Source of the DNA: Vitellaria paradoxa
Taxonomy: Eukaryota > Streptophyta > Magnoliopsida > Ericales > Sapotaceae
Direction of reading: 5' to 3'
DNA length: 64,000 nt
NCBI GenBank assembly: GCA_019916065.1
Contig: CM034234.1
Coordinates: 13,126,520-13,190,519, forward strand
The position numbers and the translations under genes are program-made. The notes beneath the pieces were generated by a model. The model did not search any database. It worked only from the letters and a program-made list of their open reading frames with translations, and was not told where the DNA came from. This document shows, piece by piece, positions 35,972 through 61,036 of this stretch; position 1 is the first letter of the stretch; each line of letters opens with the position of its first letter.

Positions 35972-37049
35972 AATAGAACTTGAGACTGTCAATTTTCATA
36001 TGATTCCAAAATAGGCTAAATTGATTAACACTTCATTCTTCAATTCAATTTCTTCCAATGAATGATCAGAAGTAGCTAGCGATCCATGCCTTAACTAGAA
36101 GTGGCACTGTATTGTCGAAAGCAAAGCTCCAATTCCAAAGTACTCATTTCAAGACCACATTGCTTGTCAAATGGAGGACCAAAGGAGGAGATCAAGCACT
36201 GACCCATTTTGCTTCGCCATTGAAGTGGTAGAAGATGAAACCAACAAGCAGTGGGAGATGACGATTACTAATATGTGTAGTTGATTCAATCTAAGTAATC
36301 GGTGAGTACAGGTGATGCAGAAGAAGAATCTTCAAGCCATCAGGATAGACCTTCACTATATATATACCCATTTACAACTAACAACTGACTTTCTAAAAGG
36401 TAAATATACCGAGTGTCATGTATTATTTGCTTACTAAGCAGACATCTTTTTCATGGTAGTTTGCCACCCAGAGTGAGAAAGGGCTTCACGCACAAAATTA
36501 GGAATAGATAAAGATGAAACAAGTGCATGATAGAAGGGAGATACTGCTTTATCGATTGAGAACAAATGACTCAACGATGCTCAACAATGAAATCTAGAGC
36601 TGATTGATGACACCAACTGATGAAAACAATGGTGGTGATGCTACCTATTGATGCCAGATAAACAATGGTGATGAGGACCGGAACAATGGGTAGGGCTTTT
36701 GGTAATCGGTAATAAGTTCCAATTTTGGTTTCTTAATATAGACACAAGAACCAGGCAACTATGTTTTCTTGATACAAACATAAGATTCAAGAGAAATCAA
36801 ACACAAATATTATAAGACGTTTACTCTGATACTATGTTAGAGCATCAAACTCAAGACTAATTGGCTATGAGTAGAGAGACTTCGTTAAGATCTTATAATG
36901 GTTCGGGTCCTTTGGAGAATTGATTTTATCAATGTCGGATAAATCCCAACATCCTAATAAGAGGAAATCTCGTTAATTGATTGACTGACAAGATTTTTAC
37001 CCTTTCCAGATTAAGCTGCAAGTGAACTCTAGGGTCGAAGAAAGAGCGG

Positions 37050-37465
37050 AATTTTTTTTTTTTTTTTGCCTAATTTGTCCCTTCAAAGTTATATGGCTGC
37101 TTTCCATCAACAATTTAAATAACACAAATAATATGGGGCGATTTGAGATACAAAGCTATAGTTTAAGGTGCAATGCGAGACAACTAATAGTTAAGGGGGT
37201 AAAGTGGGTGCGGGCCATAGTTTAAGGAGGCATGTATTTTTTTCTCTCATTTTTGGCAGTTCTTCTAATTTTCCCTCCACTCGAAGTTACATACTTGTCA
37301 CATAATTGCTTTCCGTTAACAGTTTGAATGGCGTAAACAATCTGAAATATAGAGTCATAGTTTAGAGTGCAATGTGAGATAATTAATAACTGAAGGGCCA
37401 AATTAGGAAATAGCTCACAGTTTAAGGGGGCAATGTGGTTTTTTCCCCATAATGAAGGCATTTTC
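37050..37465. repeat. Right arm of the 400-bp inverted pair
   Basis: Reverse-complement counterpart of 34085-34500, with the same two-subunit structure: GGGGGTAAAGTGGGTG and GAGACAACTAATAGTTAAGG in one subunit, GTGAGATAATTAATAACTG in the other. About 2.5 kb separates the arms. Confidence 0.6.
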
Positions 37466-37949
37466 TTGAGATTTCCCAATTTTGTTTTATATTAGAAGTA
37501 AACAGCTCTTTGTGAGAGACCACTAAGGAAAATCCTTGATGCCACTTCAAAATGGAAAGAAAAAATTGAGTCGCAACAAGCAATTAACAAAAGAACTTGT
37601 CAAGAAAAAGAAAAATGAAGAAATAAAAGTTAATAAGCAAAAAAAAATCATAGAAGGGTAAATATACCAATGATAAGGAGTTTAGAAAGAGTTATAGGAT
37701 ATTGTTGATCATTAAATAAATAAAAAAAAATAGGCCACTAGGGATGCACCTCTCATCTAGTGTACGTTTTGTTTGTGATGAGCAAAACTCCTCCACACAA
37801 GGTGCCCAAATCACATCATATTTCTTTTAATACATAAACAGTAAAATCATGTTGAAGATTGTATCAAAAGATAATAAAATAAAATTGAAATTAAAAAATA
37901 AATAAATATCCAAGCATCTTGTCAGTGTAATCAAATTGATGTTCCAATG

Positions 37950-38760
37950 CTATGACCACAAAAGCATAGTAATCTCAGTTGATTGTCAACAATGTTAGAG
38001 CAAAACAAAATTATATATTCATGTTTCCAATGCTCAAATTATTGTAAATCAGCCTAATTGTTTAAATGTTATATCCCTGCACACCTGATTTTATTTTAAG
38101 GCTAAATGGTTCCCATAGAAATCATGGGACATTACAATCTTACATAGTATTCGAGAAGGTTTGTTGTTGTTATTAAATGACTTTCCTTATTTCTGGCAGT
38201 AATCTTTTCAGTCTCAAAAGCATAATGTTGCCTGTACCATCCCATAAGGACATTATTTGTGAATGATAAGTTACCTCACCCAAAGACTTGTTATTGAAGT
38301 TAAGACTAGAAAACCAAGGAGCTAATTCATGATCCTATTAAGTGACAAAAAAATGTCCAAAGAGTTACTATTTAAACAACATTGAAAACTGTTTTGTAGT
38401 TTCTGTTGTCAATAATCACAGTGTAAACAGATATGACAAAGTGCATAGTTTGACATATTTGTTTGTCACAAAAGGAATCCATTTGTCCAAATCATCAATA
38501 TTCTGCTTTGTGTACATACAGTCAAGGATAAACTATGTTGGACTCAACTTTCCGTATCATCAAACCAAGTCCTGCTTTAAGTTCCAAGCTTCTTGTGACA
38601 TTATTGTCATTACTCACTAAAAAAAGCTAAAAAAAAAAAAAAATCTACTAAGCAACTAGTTTTATTGATAATTCCATATGGCAATTCTTTTGCATGAAGA
38701 ATGAAACGGCACGTAGAAAGCATATAATTCAAACATAAAAGATGAAATCAATAGATGATT
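37950..38760. repeat. Duplicated upstream segment of protease copy 3 (partner of 30880-31840)
   Basis: It aligns with the region upstream of copy 2, including GTTAGAGCAAAACAAAAT, ATTTGTTTGTCACA and CATCAATATTCTG. Copies 2 and 3 thus share long 5' flanks. Confidence 0.75.
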
Positions 38761-38968
38761 TGGTACTTCACCCATAAGCTACAAAAAAATTAGTACACAG
38801 ACAAATATATGAAAATCACTAGCACATAGAGAGATTATTTGAAATCCTATCTAGCAACATAACTACTGCAGGAGTCTTAAGTCAGAAAATTTTATTAAGA
38901 CACGCAGAAAATAGCATTTTTTTAAAACACAACCCAAGAGTAATATGCATTACGGAAAAATTTCATTC

Positions 38969-38978
38969 CTATATAAAA
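38969..38978 (+). promoter_or_regulatory. TATA box of protease copy 3
   Basis: CTATATAAAA lies about 75 bases upstream of the ATG of copy 3, at a normal plant TATA-to-ATG distance. The downstream context CCAAAGATAAATGCAGAAAT is shared with copy 2, where the TATA segment itself is absent. Confidence 0.5.
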
Positions 38979-39047
38979 CCCAAAGATAAATGCAGAAATC
39001 AGTGTACCTCCCTACTCAAATCAATCAATCTAGCTCTTATCAGAACC

Positions 39048-40179
<1,132 letters not shown>

Positions 40180-41105
40180 ACTTGAATGTTACAAGTGACT
40201 GCATAAGTAAAATAGAATATATAGTTTCTTAGTATGGCTCCTCTACAACTCTTGCTCCGCCATAGTTTCAGCAAGAACTTGTACATTTAGCACGTCACCA
40301 TGCATTTAATCCTATTCTTGATATATATTGGACTATATATTTAGTCTCTTTTGCAGCAAGAACTTGTGCATTTAGCACATCACACCGCATTTAACCATGT
40401 TGTTGATAAATATGGGGAATATATTTAGTCTCTTTCTCTAAATTCAGTTTCAATATAAGCTAGCAGCTTCATAACAATTAATAACAAGGGTTTTCTATAG
40501 CTCTTGTTTTTTTCTCTTTGGAATCGTACAGCCATCTGGAAAACCCAGAAGGCTAGAAGCATAAGTCAGCCCTTCACATGGGTTGAGAGTACAAAATTGT
40601 TCCTCTCCTTAATAGCTCAAGTTTTGTTCAAGATAGTGGCTAATAGTTTAATATGGTATTTGAGCAAGCAAAAGTTTGGAGTTTTAAATCTTATAGGCTA
40701 TGGTATGTTGCACGTGTTTGCATGTGACTCCCGCATTGTAGGGTCTATGATAAGTCAGATGTATGACACCTTAACTAACTTACAGAAAGACTACATATAG
40801 CGTTCAAACCATGACCCTTAAATTTCAATAGAATAATATTGCCATTAAGAGGGCAAGTTGAGAGTGTAAAAATGTAATATAACAGTGTCCATCTCTCTAG
40901 TACTTTAATGTTTAGGTGAGATGATGACTATCAATTTAATAGCAAAAAGGGAGAAATTTAATTAACTAAAGCAAGCAAACCAGGAAGGTTGGAATATGCC
41001 CAAGCCCACAATACCCACAATAGTGATCGAGAAAACTAAACCTGAAGACAAAGCAGTCTTCAATGAGAACAACAAAATTAGAGAGGGAGATTGAGTTAAA
41101 GCACG

Positions 41106-41365
41106 CCCCTTCGGGGTGGTCGAGTGGAAGTCGGGCTTGCCTTAAGAGCTTGGGCCTCTCGAGGTTCTGGGTTCGACTCCCCCACGGGGGTGGGTTACCG
41201 CTGTAATGGCGGGAGCCTAAAGGCTTCCTCTCGGTCGTGCCGGTCAGCCAGGGCTTGCCTAGGCTGGTTAACTCTCCAGGGGCCGTTGCCGGCTCGGGTC
41301 CTGGAGCGTGCTTCGCCCTGTGCGCACCCCAGTACGGGGTAGCGGCTGCGGACTTCCACGTACCA
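41106..41365 (+). mobile_element. tRNA-derived SINE, copy 2 (complete, with 20-bp target duplication)
   Basis: Exactly 260 bases lie between two identical 20-mers at 41086-41105 and 41366-41385 (both begin GGAGATTGAGTT). The head is tRNA-like, with a perfect A box TGGTCGAGTGG at 41117-41127 and a perfect B box GGTTCGACTCC at 41170-41180. Their 53-base spacing fits a class II tRNA (Leu/Ser) with a long variable arm. The 5' edge carries the hairpin CCCCTTCGGGG. The body (GGTTACCGCTGTAATGGCGG, GCTGGTTAACTCTCCAGGGG) matches copy 1 at 8149-8395. It ends in CCACGTACCA without a poly-A, poly-T or TTG tail. Confidence 0.85.
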
Positions 41366-42052
41366 GGAGATTGAGTTAAAGCACGATTACTTAATTCCCA
41401 TATGTAAATTGAATCACTCATGAGTCCAGCCCATGCAAGAAATTACCAAGAGAGGTGTGTGACTCTAGCCATTTTGTTACTGTTAAGTCATCAATTGACC
41501 CCAAAGATTAACCTGATAAGAAATTGACCCAACAGTATATATCAAGTTATTTTAATACTCTACTCACGTACAACTCCTATTTGTACATGAAGCAGATAAG
41601 CGAACCAAATCAAATAAGGTGCACTAACACAAGCAAACAAAATACACAGAGTAAATGGGGAAGAACAATATTCGAACACAAGATGTCCTGAAACCAGAAT
41701 TCTGATACCATGATAAATCACTAATTATCTCGAAATCGAAAGCTTAAATCACCAATTAGCTCGAAAACTTAAACTGTTAAAAAATAGGCCAACAACATCA
41801 AGCTATCTCAACAGTTTCGTCAAACATCCATTTTCTTTACATATACACACACACTGTTCATGCTTATTAAGCCTGAGGGTTATGAGTTCACTAGTTTGAA
41901 TCTTCTTAGGTCACTGGAGGTTCACCCGTAAACTTCAGGACCACAACCACAGGATTAGTCGACAGGATTAATCGAGATACACATAAGCTGACCGGACACC
42001 TGACATATCCAAAAGATAAAAATAAAAATAAAAATAAAAATGCAAATGTAAA

Positions 42053-42077
42053 TGTGCGCGCGTGCGCGCACACACAC
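42053..42077. other. Alternating purine-pyrimidine tract (possible Z-DNA)
   Basis: Twenty-five bases of strict alternation: TG steps, then CGCGCGTGCGCGCG-type steps, then CA steps. This is an extreme composition against the AT-rich surroundings and the kind of tract that can adopt Z-DNA under supercoiling. Confidence 0.6.
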
Positions 42078-43924
42078 TTACATACGTGCATATGCAGTTA
42101 TACAACCATAACATTCATATAAAGATATCTAGATGTTGATCATTTTCAGATGTTGCAGTGATGCAATTAGGGAACCACCCAACAAATGGTAGTTAAATCT
42201 CTTTACCAGAAGAAAAGCCTGTTGATTCTGACAGTAAAAAAGAAGAAGTACGGCTTCACCAACATCATCTAAACCATCCAATACATTCATGATGCGGAAC
42301 CAGAGGGGATGGGGCAAACGAATTCTTATCATAAATCACGCAAAAAATAATAGGAAACTCTATTAATAAATATATATATATATATATAATACGTATTTGA
42401 AATTTTTTTCAGTTAATTAAAATGAAATTTTAATTCTTTTCTTGAAATTTTATCAAAAAATAATTACGATAATATGAAATAAAAAATACGATAATAATTA
42501 TTTTTTTATAACAGTCCCAGCGAATACCGTACCAATTATTTTTCTTTTTTAAATATTATAAATGAAGATTAATGTTAGAATTTTATATAACGATGCTAGA
42601 ACATTAAAATCTTAAATGATAATAAACTGCTCCAAATGGTCATTAATGTTAGAATTTTATCCTATAATTCCATTTAGAGCATTAAAGTTTTAAAACACTG
42701 CCTTGGAATCATTATTAAACAAGAATAAGGTTACGAAAGATCTATAAAGTTTCCCAAAAAATTAAAATACAAAATTCTTAAGAAAGAGTTCCCAAGTTTG
42801 GTTCAAAAGTTTTAAATCATTGCATGAGGACACACTTACAAGAAATAAAGTAGAACTAATTACTATTTTGAGAGGGATTGACTTGACATTTTACACTCAC
42901 GATTCAGATTTGAAAAAATTTTAGACTTAATTTGAATTTTAAGTTAGGTAGAAGATAAAGAATATAAATTTAATTTGAATTTTAAGTTACCTAAAAAAAC
43001 AAATAACTGCATAATAAAGTTGATCATAGGCTTAAAAGGTTAATAGGTCTACTTTAAGAAAAAATGACTTGACCTTTTAAGGTCGACAATTCAACTTTGA
43101 AATAACATAAATTCAAGTTGAATTTTAAATTGAGTTTAGAATTCAGATCATAGGCTCTGCCTAATAAGTCTAATACCTTTTTAACTAAATTTAATATATA
43201 TTACTTACCTTTTTAACTAAATTTAATATATATTTCGAGTGTTAAGGTAGCCTTAACAAAAGTTTTAAACTCAAGATTACATCAAGTCGGAATTAAACAA
43301 GACTAAAATATGTTATACCTATTTAAAAACCCAACACATGGCCGAATTTTCTAATCTCTAACGTAGGCAAGAACTTTTTTCATTAATTCCAAACAATTTA
43401 TAAAAAAAATCCAAAAATTAAAATGAAAAATAAGAATGACAAACAAGTACCCCCCACCCCCACACACAAAACACACCCTACAAAGAAAAGACGACGTAAA
43501 GGAAAGGACATTTGAGTAAACCAGCGATGGAAGAAAAAGTTAAAAAACCTCGTTACGTTTTGATCCTTCGAAACAAAAATCAGGTGCCTCAAACATATTA
43601 CCAGCCAAAAATATCAAAGCTGGAATAAAAGGGCATCTGTGAAATGACGACCTAAGAAACTCAAGTGGTGAAGCATTTCAAGGACAAGATTTATCTGCAC
43701 AACGCGGCGGAGAAAGCCCAGGTTAAAGAGCCAACAAAATAATTTGAAAACCTTATTCTCCCAGAATTTCAAACCATACAAGCGAAACACTGTCTCAATT
43801 CATCAGCAGAAGCAAACAACAAACACCAATTCTACATAAGACATTGAATAATAATAGCAGTGAAGTTTACTGGGAAAAAGACTACAGTATTCCAACCATA
43901 AAAGAAAACTAATTTAAACAGAAG

Positions 43925-55269
<11,345 letters not shown>

Positions 55270-55321
55270 TAATCACGTAGGAAAGTAAAGAGAGAGCCAA
55301 AGAGGACCTGGAAGATGAAAT

Positions 55322-55435
55322 GCGCTTTTATAGCCTCTTATCATTTGCCCTACATTTGTGGTCTCTAAAGTGCGCCAGGGTGCAAGCTACACACAGCCAG
55401 TGTGGGCACTCCCGAAATAAATAAAATAAATAAAT
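55322..55435. repeat. KARI promoter repeat, unit 1 (proximal half)
   Basis: It contains GCCCTACATTTGTGGTCT, AAAGTGCGCCAGGGTGCAA and CTACACACAGCCAGTGTG, all repeated at 56918-57015. Unit 1 continues beyond the inserted element at 56801-56917 (ATCTAGCAGAAAATATTGAC, GACTATTGGACGAA, GGAGGGGGGCGGCGC). Confidence 0.85.
55325..55332 (-). promoter_or_regulatory. TATA box of KARI
   Basis: On the minus strand the sequence reads GGCTATAAAAGCGC, about 57 bases upstream of the ATG at 55269. This is a strong TATA box at a short but plausible distance. A decayed copy (CCATAAAAAC) lies in the duplicated promoter at about 56922. Confidence 0.7.
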
Positions 55436-56800
55436 AAGACTCCGTTTGACAATCATTCTGTTTTCAGTTTCTCATTTTTATTTTCATTTTTTTGAAAATT
55501 AAACATAAAAACTCATTTGGTAAATTTTTTTTTTTAATTTTTAGTTTTCAAAAAAATGAAAACTATTTTAAAAAGTTTCAAAAATTATAAAAACATAGAA
55601 AAGATATTTTCTCAAGTTTCATTTTTAGTTTTTAATTTATTATATAATCATTACCAGTTATAACCATCAATTATTATCGTTCCCTAGTCGTCACCAACAT
55701 CCAACCATCACCGCCACTGCCTTCTATCTCCGATTACTGCCAAATATATTATTATTTAATTAATATATAAAAAATATTTATATACTAAATTAATAATATA
55801 TTATTTTTATTTATGTAAAAATATATTAAACATAATTTAATTAATAATTAATTTTATCAATAATTAAATATATTAATTAAGTAAATTATATTAAATATAT
55901 TAATTAACTAAATTATATTAATTATAATTGAATTTAATTTGTTAAATTAACATAAAATTATTTTATTAAATTATTTTTAATAATTAATATAATAAATTAC
56001 ATTTAATATATTTTATTTTTATTGAATTAAATTATTCTTAATAAAAATATAATTAAAATAAATACATTTGATTAATTTAAATTAAATTAACTATATAATT
56101 AAATTTAATTAATTACTTTAATTAATGTGAAATATATTTTAATTAAAATTTTTTAAATAAATAATTATAAATTATGTTTAATATAATTTATTTTTACTGA
56201 ATTAAATTATATTTAATAAAAATATAATTAAAATAAATATGTTTAATTAAATTAATTATATAATTAAATTATTATAAAAATAATTAATATAAATTATTTT
56301 TAATAAATAATATAATTAAATTATATTGAATATATTTTATTTTTATTTAATCAAATTATTTTGAAAAAATAATATAATTAAAATAATTAAATTTAATTAA
56401 TACAATTAATTAGTTAAACCAGGCTAATTTAAGTAATTAACTTAACTTAGTTTAAGTTAATTAAATTAATTACTTTAATTAACATAAAATATATTTTAAT
56501 TAAATTATTTTTAAAAATTATTATAATAAATTATTTTTAAAATATTTTAATTTTGTTGAATTAAATTATTTTTAATAATTAATATAATTAAAATAATTAA
56601 ATATATTGACTTTAATTAGTTAATAACTATAATTACTAACTAACAATTATTGTTACTAAACGTATTTTTAAGTTTTTATTTTTTTATTTTTTTACTATGT
56701 AAATGAAAACTAAAAATTAAAAATTAAACACAAAAACTTAAAATTAAATATAAAAACTAAACAAAAAATTAAAAATTAATAATTTTATTAAACGGCCCTT
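55436..56800. mobile_element. 1.37-kb AT-rich DNA element splitting the KARI promoter repeat
   Basis: The ends AAGACTCCGTTTGACAATCA and, inverted, AAGGGCCGTTTAATAAAATT are imperfect terminal inverted repeats, flanked by AAATAAAT at 55428-55435 and 56801-56808. The interior is almost pure A and T with recurrent TTAATAAAAATATAATTAAA words and no gene. The duplicated promoter unit at 56918-57140 reads straight through the same point (AATAAATAAATCTGCAGAG), which gives the empty site. The 8-base duplication suggests hAT, although the target is itself a simple AAAT repeat. Confidence 0.75.
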
Positions 56801-57140
56801 AAATAAATCTACAGAGTTTTTTTCTTTTTACATATATATATATATATATATATCTAGCAGAAAATATTGACTATTGGACGAAAGTCATGGGCGGACCAGG
56901 GGAGGGGGGCGGCGCATGCGTTTTTATGGCCTCTTATCTGTTGCCCTACATTTGTGGTCTTTAAAGTGCGCCAGGGTGCAATCTACACACAGCTAGTGTG
57001 AACACTCCCAAAATAAATAATAAATAAATCTGCAGAGTTTTTTTTTCTTTTTTTTTTTATATATATCTAGCAGAAAATATTGACTATTGGACGAACACCG
57101 TGGGCGGAGCAGGAGGGGGGCGGCGCCGGCCATTGCTGCG
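56801..57140. repeat. KARI promoter repeat, rest of unit 1 and complete unit 2
   Basis: Unit 1 resumes at 56801 and ends near 56917. Unit 2 follows at about 56918-57140 with the same order: GGCCTCTTATCTGTTGCCC, AAAGTGCGCCAGGGTGCAAT, CTAGCAGAAAATATTGACTA, GGAGGGGGGCGGCGC. The GC-rich ends stand out from the AT-rich surroundings. Confidence 0.85.
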
Positions 57141-57197
57141 CTCTAGTCTAAAACCGACACTGTTTCAGTTATTTTTCATTCAAAAAAACACGGTTTT

Positions 57198-58104
57198 ACT
57201 TAAGATATATTTGATAACATTGTCTTTTTTTTTACGTTTATATATTTATATATTTTTTTATTTTTTATTACCTTTTTTTGAAATAAAAATTAAAATTGAG
57301 TTTAAAAATATAGTTTTATTTACATTATTAATTTTTTAAAAAGTACTTGAATTAAATAAATATATTTTATGTTAATTTAATTTAATAATATTGTTTATTA
57401 AAAATAATTGAATAAAATATAAGTATTATATCATTTAATTCAATAAATATAAAATATATTAATTATAATTTAGTAAAAATAATTGAATGAAATATATTTC
57501 ATAATAATTTAAATAATTTAATTACGATATTTGTTAAAATTAATTTAATAAAATATAATTCATATTAAATTAATTATTAAATTAAATTAAATAATTTAAA
57601 TATAATATTTATAAAAAATAATCTATTAAAATATATTTATATTAATTAAATTATTTATTACATTAAATTAATATTTTTTATTTTATTATTTATTAAAAAT
57701 AATTTAATAATATATATTTCTAATTAAATAAATTCACTAGTTTAATTATTTATTAAAAATAAATTAATAATATATATTACACATTAATTTAGTTAATTTA
57801 ATTTAATTATATTATTTATTAAAAATAATTTTAGTTTAACAAATATCTGAATAAAATAATTTATTTTAATATGATGTAACAAAAATAGACAAAGTACTAG
57901 AATTGATAAAATATTTGTAACAGAAAAAAAAGAGTGAAAATACTTTTTTTTTTTTACGTTTTTTTGTTTAAGTTTTCGCTTTTTTGGAAAAAAAAAATAT
58001 AAACAGATTTAACAAGTATGTTTTTATTACTAGTTTACAAAATTTTGAAAACATAAAAAAAAAAAAATAAAAAACAAAAATGTTACCAAACGAAACCTTA
58101 ATGC
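57198..58104. repeat. Second AT-rich inverted-repeat element
   Basis: The left end TTAAGATATATTTGATAACA and the reverse complement of the right end, TTAAGGTTTCGTTTGGTAAC, resemble each other. The interior repeats words such as TTATTTATTAAAAATAATTT and ATTAATTTAATTAA, as at 55700-56640 and 62230-62780. No target duplication is visible. Confidence 0.45.
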
Positions 58105-58416
58105 CTCAATTCATATCCCAATATGTATATTTAAATGTATTAATTCATATTTGAATATGAAAATTTAAGTGGAACAGCGTTATTTTAGGCGAAAAATAAC
58201 CAAAACAGCATCTTTTTGTGACATTGCAGTGGCTGCAATAACTCTCTACTGTAGCCACTAAGTCGGGGCAGACCTGGTTGTCGACTAAGAGGCACGTGTC
58301 TACTTTCAAAAAAAATAAAAAAAAAATATTTTTTCTATTAATATATTTTTTTTGTCAATATTATTTTTTGCGTGATGCATACGTGTCTGCACAAATACGA
58401 AAAGGGATAAAATTCA

Positions 58417-59085
<669 letters not shown>

Positions 59086-59498
59086 TCATGATAATCAACC
59101 TGAAGTATATATTCAATATTTTTTTAGCAGGCGAGAGAGAGAGAGAGAGAGCTAAAATAAAATAAAGAATATTACAGAGACCTGCATCACATAAAATGCA
59201 TGAATCACCAACTCACCACTCCATTTCCCACTACTAAACTAAATTGCCTACAAGCTTTGAAGTCTCATAATCTGGTTATTAGTAATTACCATGAGAGGTC
59301 ACATTGACAAACCGAAGGTCCTGCAAGGAATTAGTCGGTGTAGGATTTGTTGCGTTTTCCTCTGTTTCTTAAAATGCACTGACTTGTATTTCTTTTCCTT
59401 TTCTCCTTCTGTGAAGGGTCTTAATCCTTCTGGCCACAAAATGCCTTCATAAGGAAGAGCTAGCTAGTAGCACAATGAATAAGGGAGGGGCAGAAATC

Positions 59499-59600
59499 AG
59501 AAATTCATGAATCACATACTTTCTTAAACCCCAATAATAGCAAAGGCAGAAATTCATGAATCACATATACTTTCTTAAACCCCAATAATAGCGAAGGCAG
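59499..59600. repeat. 50-bp tandem duplication in the KARI pseudogene intron
   Basis: The unit AGAAATTCATGAATCACATA plus following sequence occurs twice in tandem. The parental KARI intron (about 46673-46725) has one copy. Confidence 0.75.
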
Positions 59601-60067
59601 GCTTAAGCGGTAGGTTTGATTACTTTAATGCTATATATTTATCTGAAGCCCAGGAAGCTAGACAAAAGAAACTACTGGCTTTTGTACAGAGCAAAAAGAA
59701 GTTTCTTCCACATCCAGCATTACCAGTGGCAAATTTGCTAGAAATCAATCTTCAAAGGAACATGATTTCATATGCAGAATTAGAGGCGCACAAAAGTTAG
59801 GAAATTACAATTTTATGGATCACATCTTACCCAAACCCTCAACAGCCGTAAAAAAAAAAAATAATAATAATAATAAATAAATAAATAAATAATAAAAAAT
59901 TGAGAATGTCTCGTAATCATGCTCAATCGAACTCGATTCAAATAGCCATTTGTCCTAATTAGTTGGGCCGGGAATGTCCATCTACTTTGCTAGCAAATGA
60001 AATGTTTTGGCCTTTATCCTAGTTAAGAAAAGTTCAAACATACAGTCCACCAAGCTGGGTTGCATCA

Positions 60068-60187
<120 letters not shown>

Positions 60188-60281
60188 CTAACAAAGCAAA
60201 CACGACGTTAAGAGACAACATGTTTAACAACATAGTTAGCCATTTAGAACTAGATGACAAAGATAAAATAATAAATAATTG

Positions 60282-61036
60282 TGTTAGGGATAAAGTTATA
60301 AGTTGGTAAAATCATATCAAAATGGAACTAATGTAACTCATAAACTTAGATGTTGTTTAAGTAATCAGTGTCTCGAGTCAAATAAAATTGTAAAAATCTC
60401 AGAATACTCAAGATAAGTTTGGAAGACTGCTAATCAAAACTACTCTCGCATCCTGCTGAATCGTTGTGAGAAGTCGCGGGATGCTCGCCTTGAGCATCTG
60501 GAAGAAGCCAAGAGCATGACATTGGAAATTTGGCCGCACAAGAGCCTTGCTCTGAGTCGTTGGATGTTCACAGGAAGACCCTCCCGCGAGGTGCGTGATT
60601 TAATAGACGTCCCAGTGTTGCACTGTTATGCTTCTAGATGCACCTACATTTTACACAATAGAGAATACTTAATAGATAGAAAGAGTGCCAAACTATTTAG
60701 TTATTCTCTCAATCACTTAGTCAAGAGTTCGTGCGCGTGATTTGAAGGAATTCAAATCTCTAAGAGTTGAGGATTCAGTAAGGCTGAGAATTCGGTATTC
60801 GTACTTTCGAAGAGTCGAAGGGCCTTTGCGTGAAAGTTGATGCATCGAAAAGTTGAACAAAGTAAACAATATACAATCGAAGAGTTAAGTTTAATACGAA
60901 GTTGAGTTTGTAACCAACTTTTATATGGTGAAAATTTTTTTGAGTTTTTCCTTGGTTAATATTTCCTCGTTATATCTGTACCTTTATATTTACTCTGCTG
61001 ATTGTTTGAATATCTAGCGTATAATACGAATTTTTA
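60282..61036. mobile_element. Probable solo LTR in the KARI pseudogene
   Basis: A 755-base block absent from the matching KARI intron (around 47365-47385) begins TGTTAGGGATAAAG. It is flanked by AATTG at 60277-60281 and 61037-61041. A 5-base duplication, a TG start, a TATA-like TTTTATATGG near 60918 and the absence of internal retroviral genes fit a solo LTR. The 3' end reads GAATTTTTA, not CA, so the terminus may be mutated. I do not recognise the family. Confidence 0.55.

Larger units (their letters stand above)
33262..39047. other. Transposon-rich spacer between protease copies 2 and 3
   Basis: No gene is recognised. It begins with about 300 bases of 3' flank shared with copy 3 (AACTTGTAAATTTAGCACAT near 33445). 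It then holds the inverted pair at 34085-34500 and 37050-37465, two fold-back elements and a (TAA)n run. It ends with the duplicated upstream segment from 37950. The part at 35950-37000 is unique sequence without a convincing reading frame. Confidence 0.5.
40180..43924. other. Intergenic region between the protease cluster and KARI
   Basis: The first 300 bases are 3' flank shared with protease copy 2. After that no gene is recognised. The region contains the second SINE copy (41106-41365), an alternating purine-pyrimidine tract (42053-42077), an (AT)n run near 42366, and a 32-base tandem duplication near 43175-43235 around CTTTTTAACTAAATTTAATA. KARI 3' UTR probably occupies the last 100-300 bases. 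Confidence 0.5.

Noticed and set aside
41106..41190. Possible tRNA-Leu/Ser gene
   Set aside because: The promoter boxes are perfect, but the segment is embedded in a 260-base element with a flanking 20-base duplication, and the acceptor stem does not close properly.
55436..56800. AT-rich block as a replication origin or centromeric satellite
   Set aside because: The terminal inverted repeats, target duplication and empty site in the neighbouring promoter unit show it is an inserted element. Origin activity cannot be judged from sequence alone.
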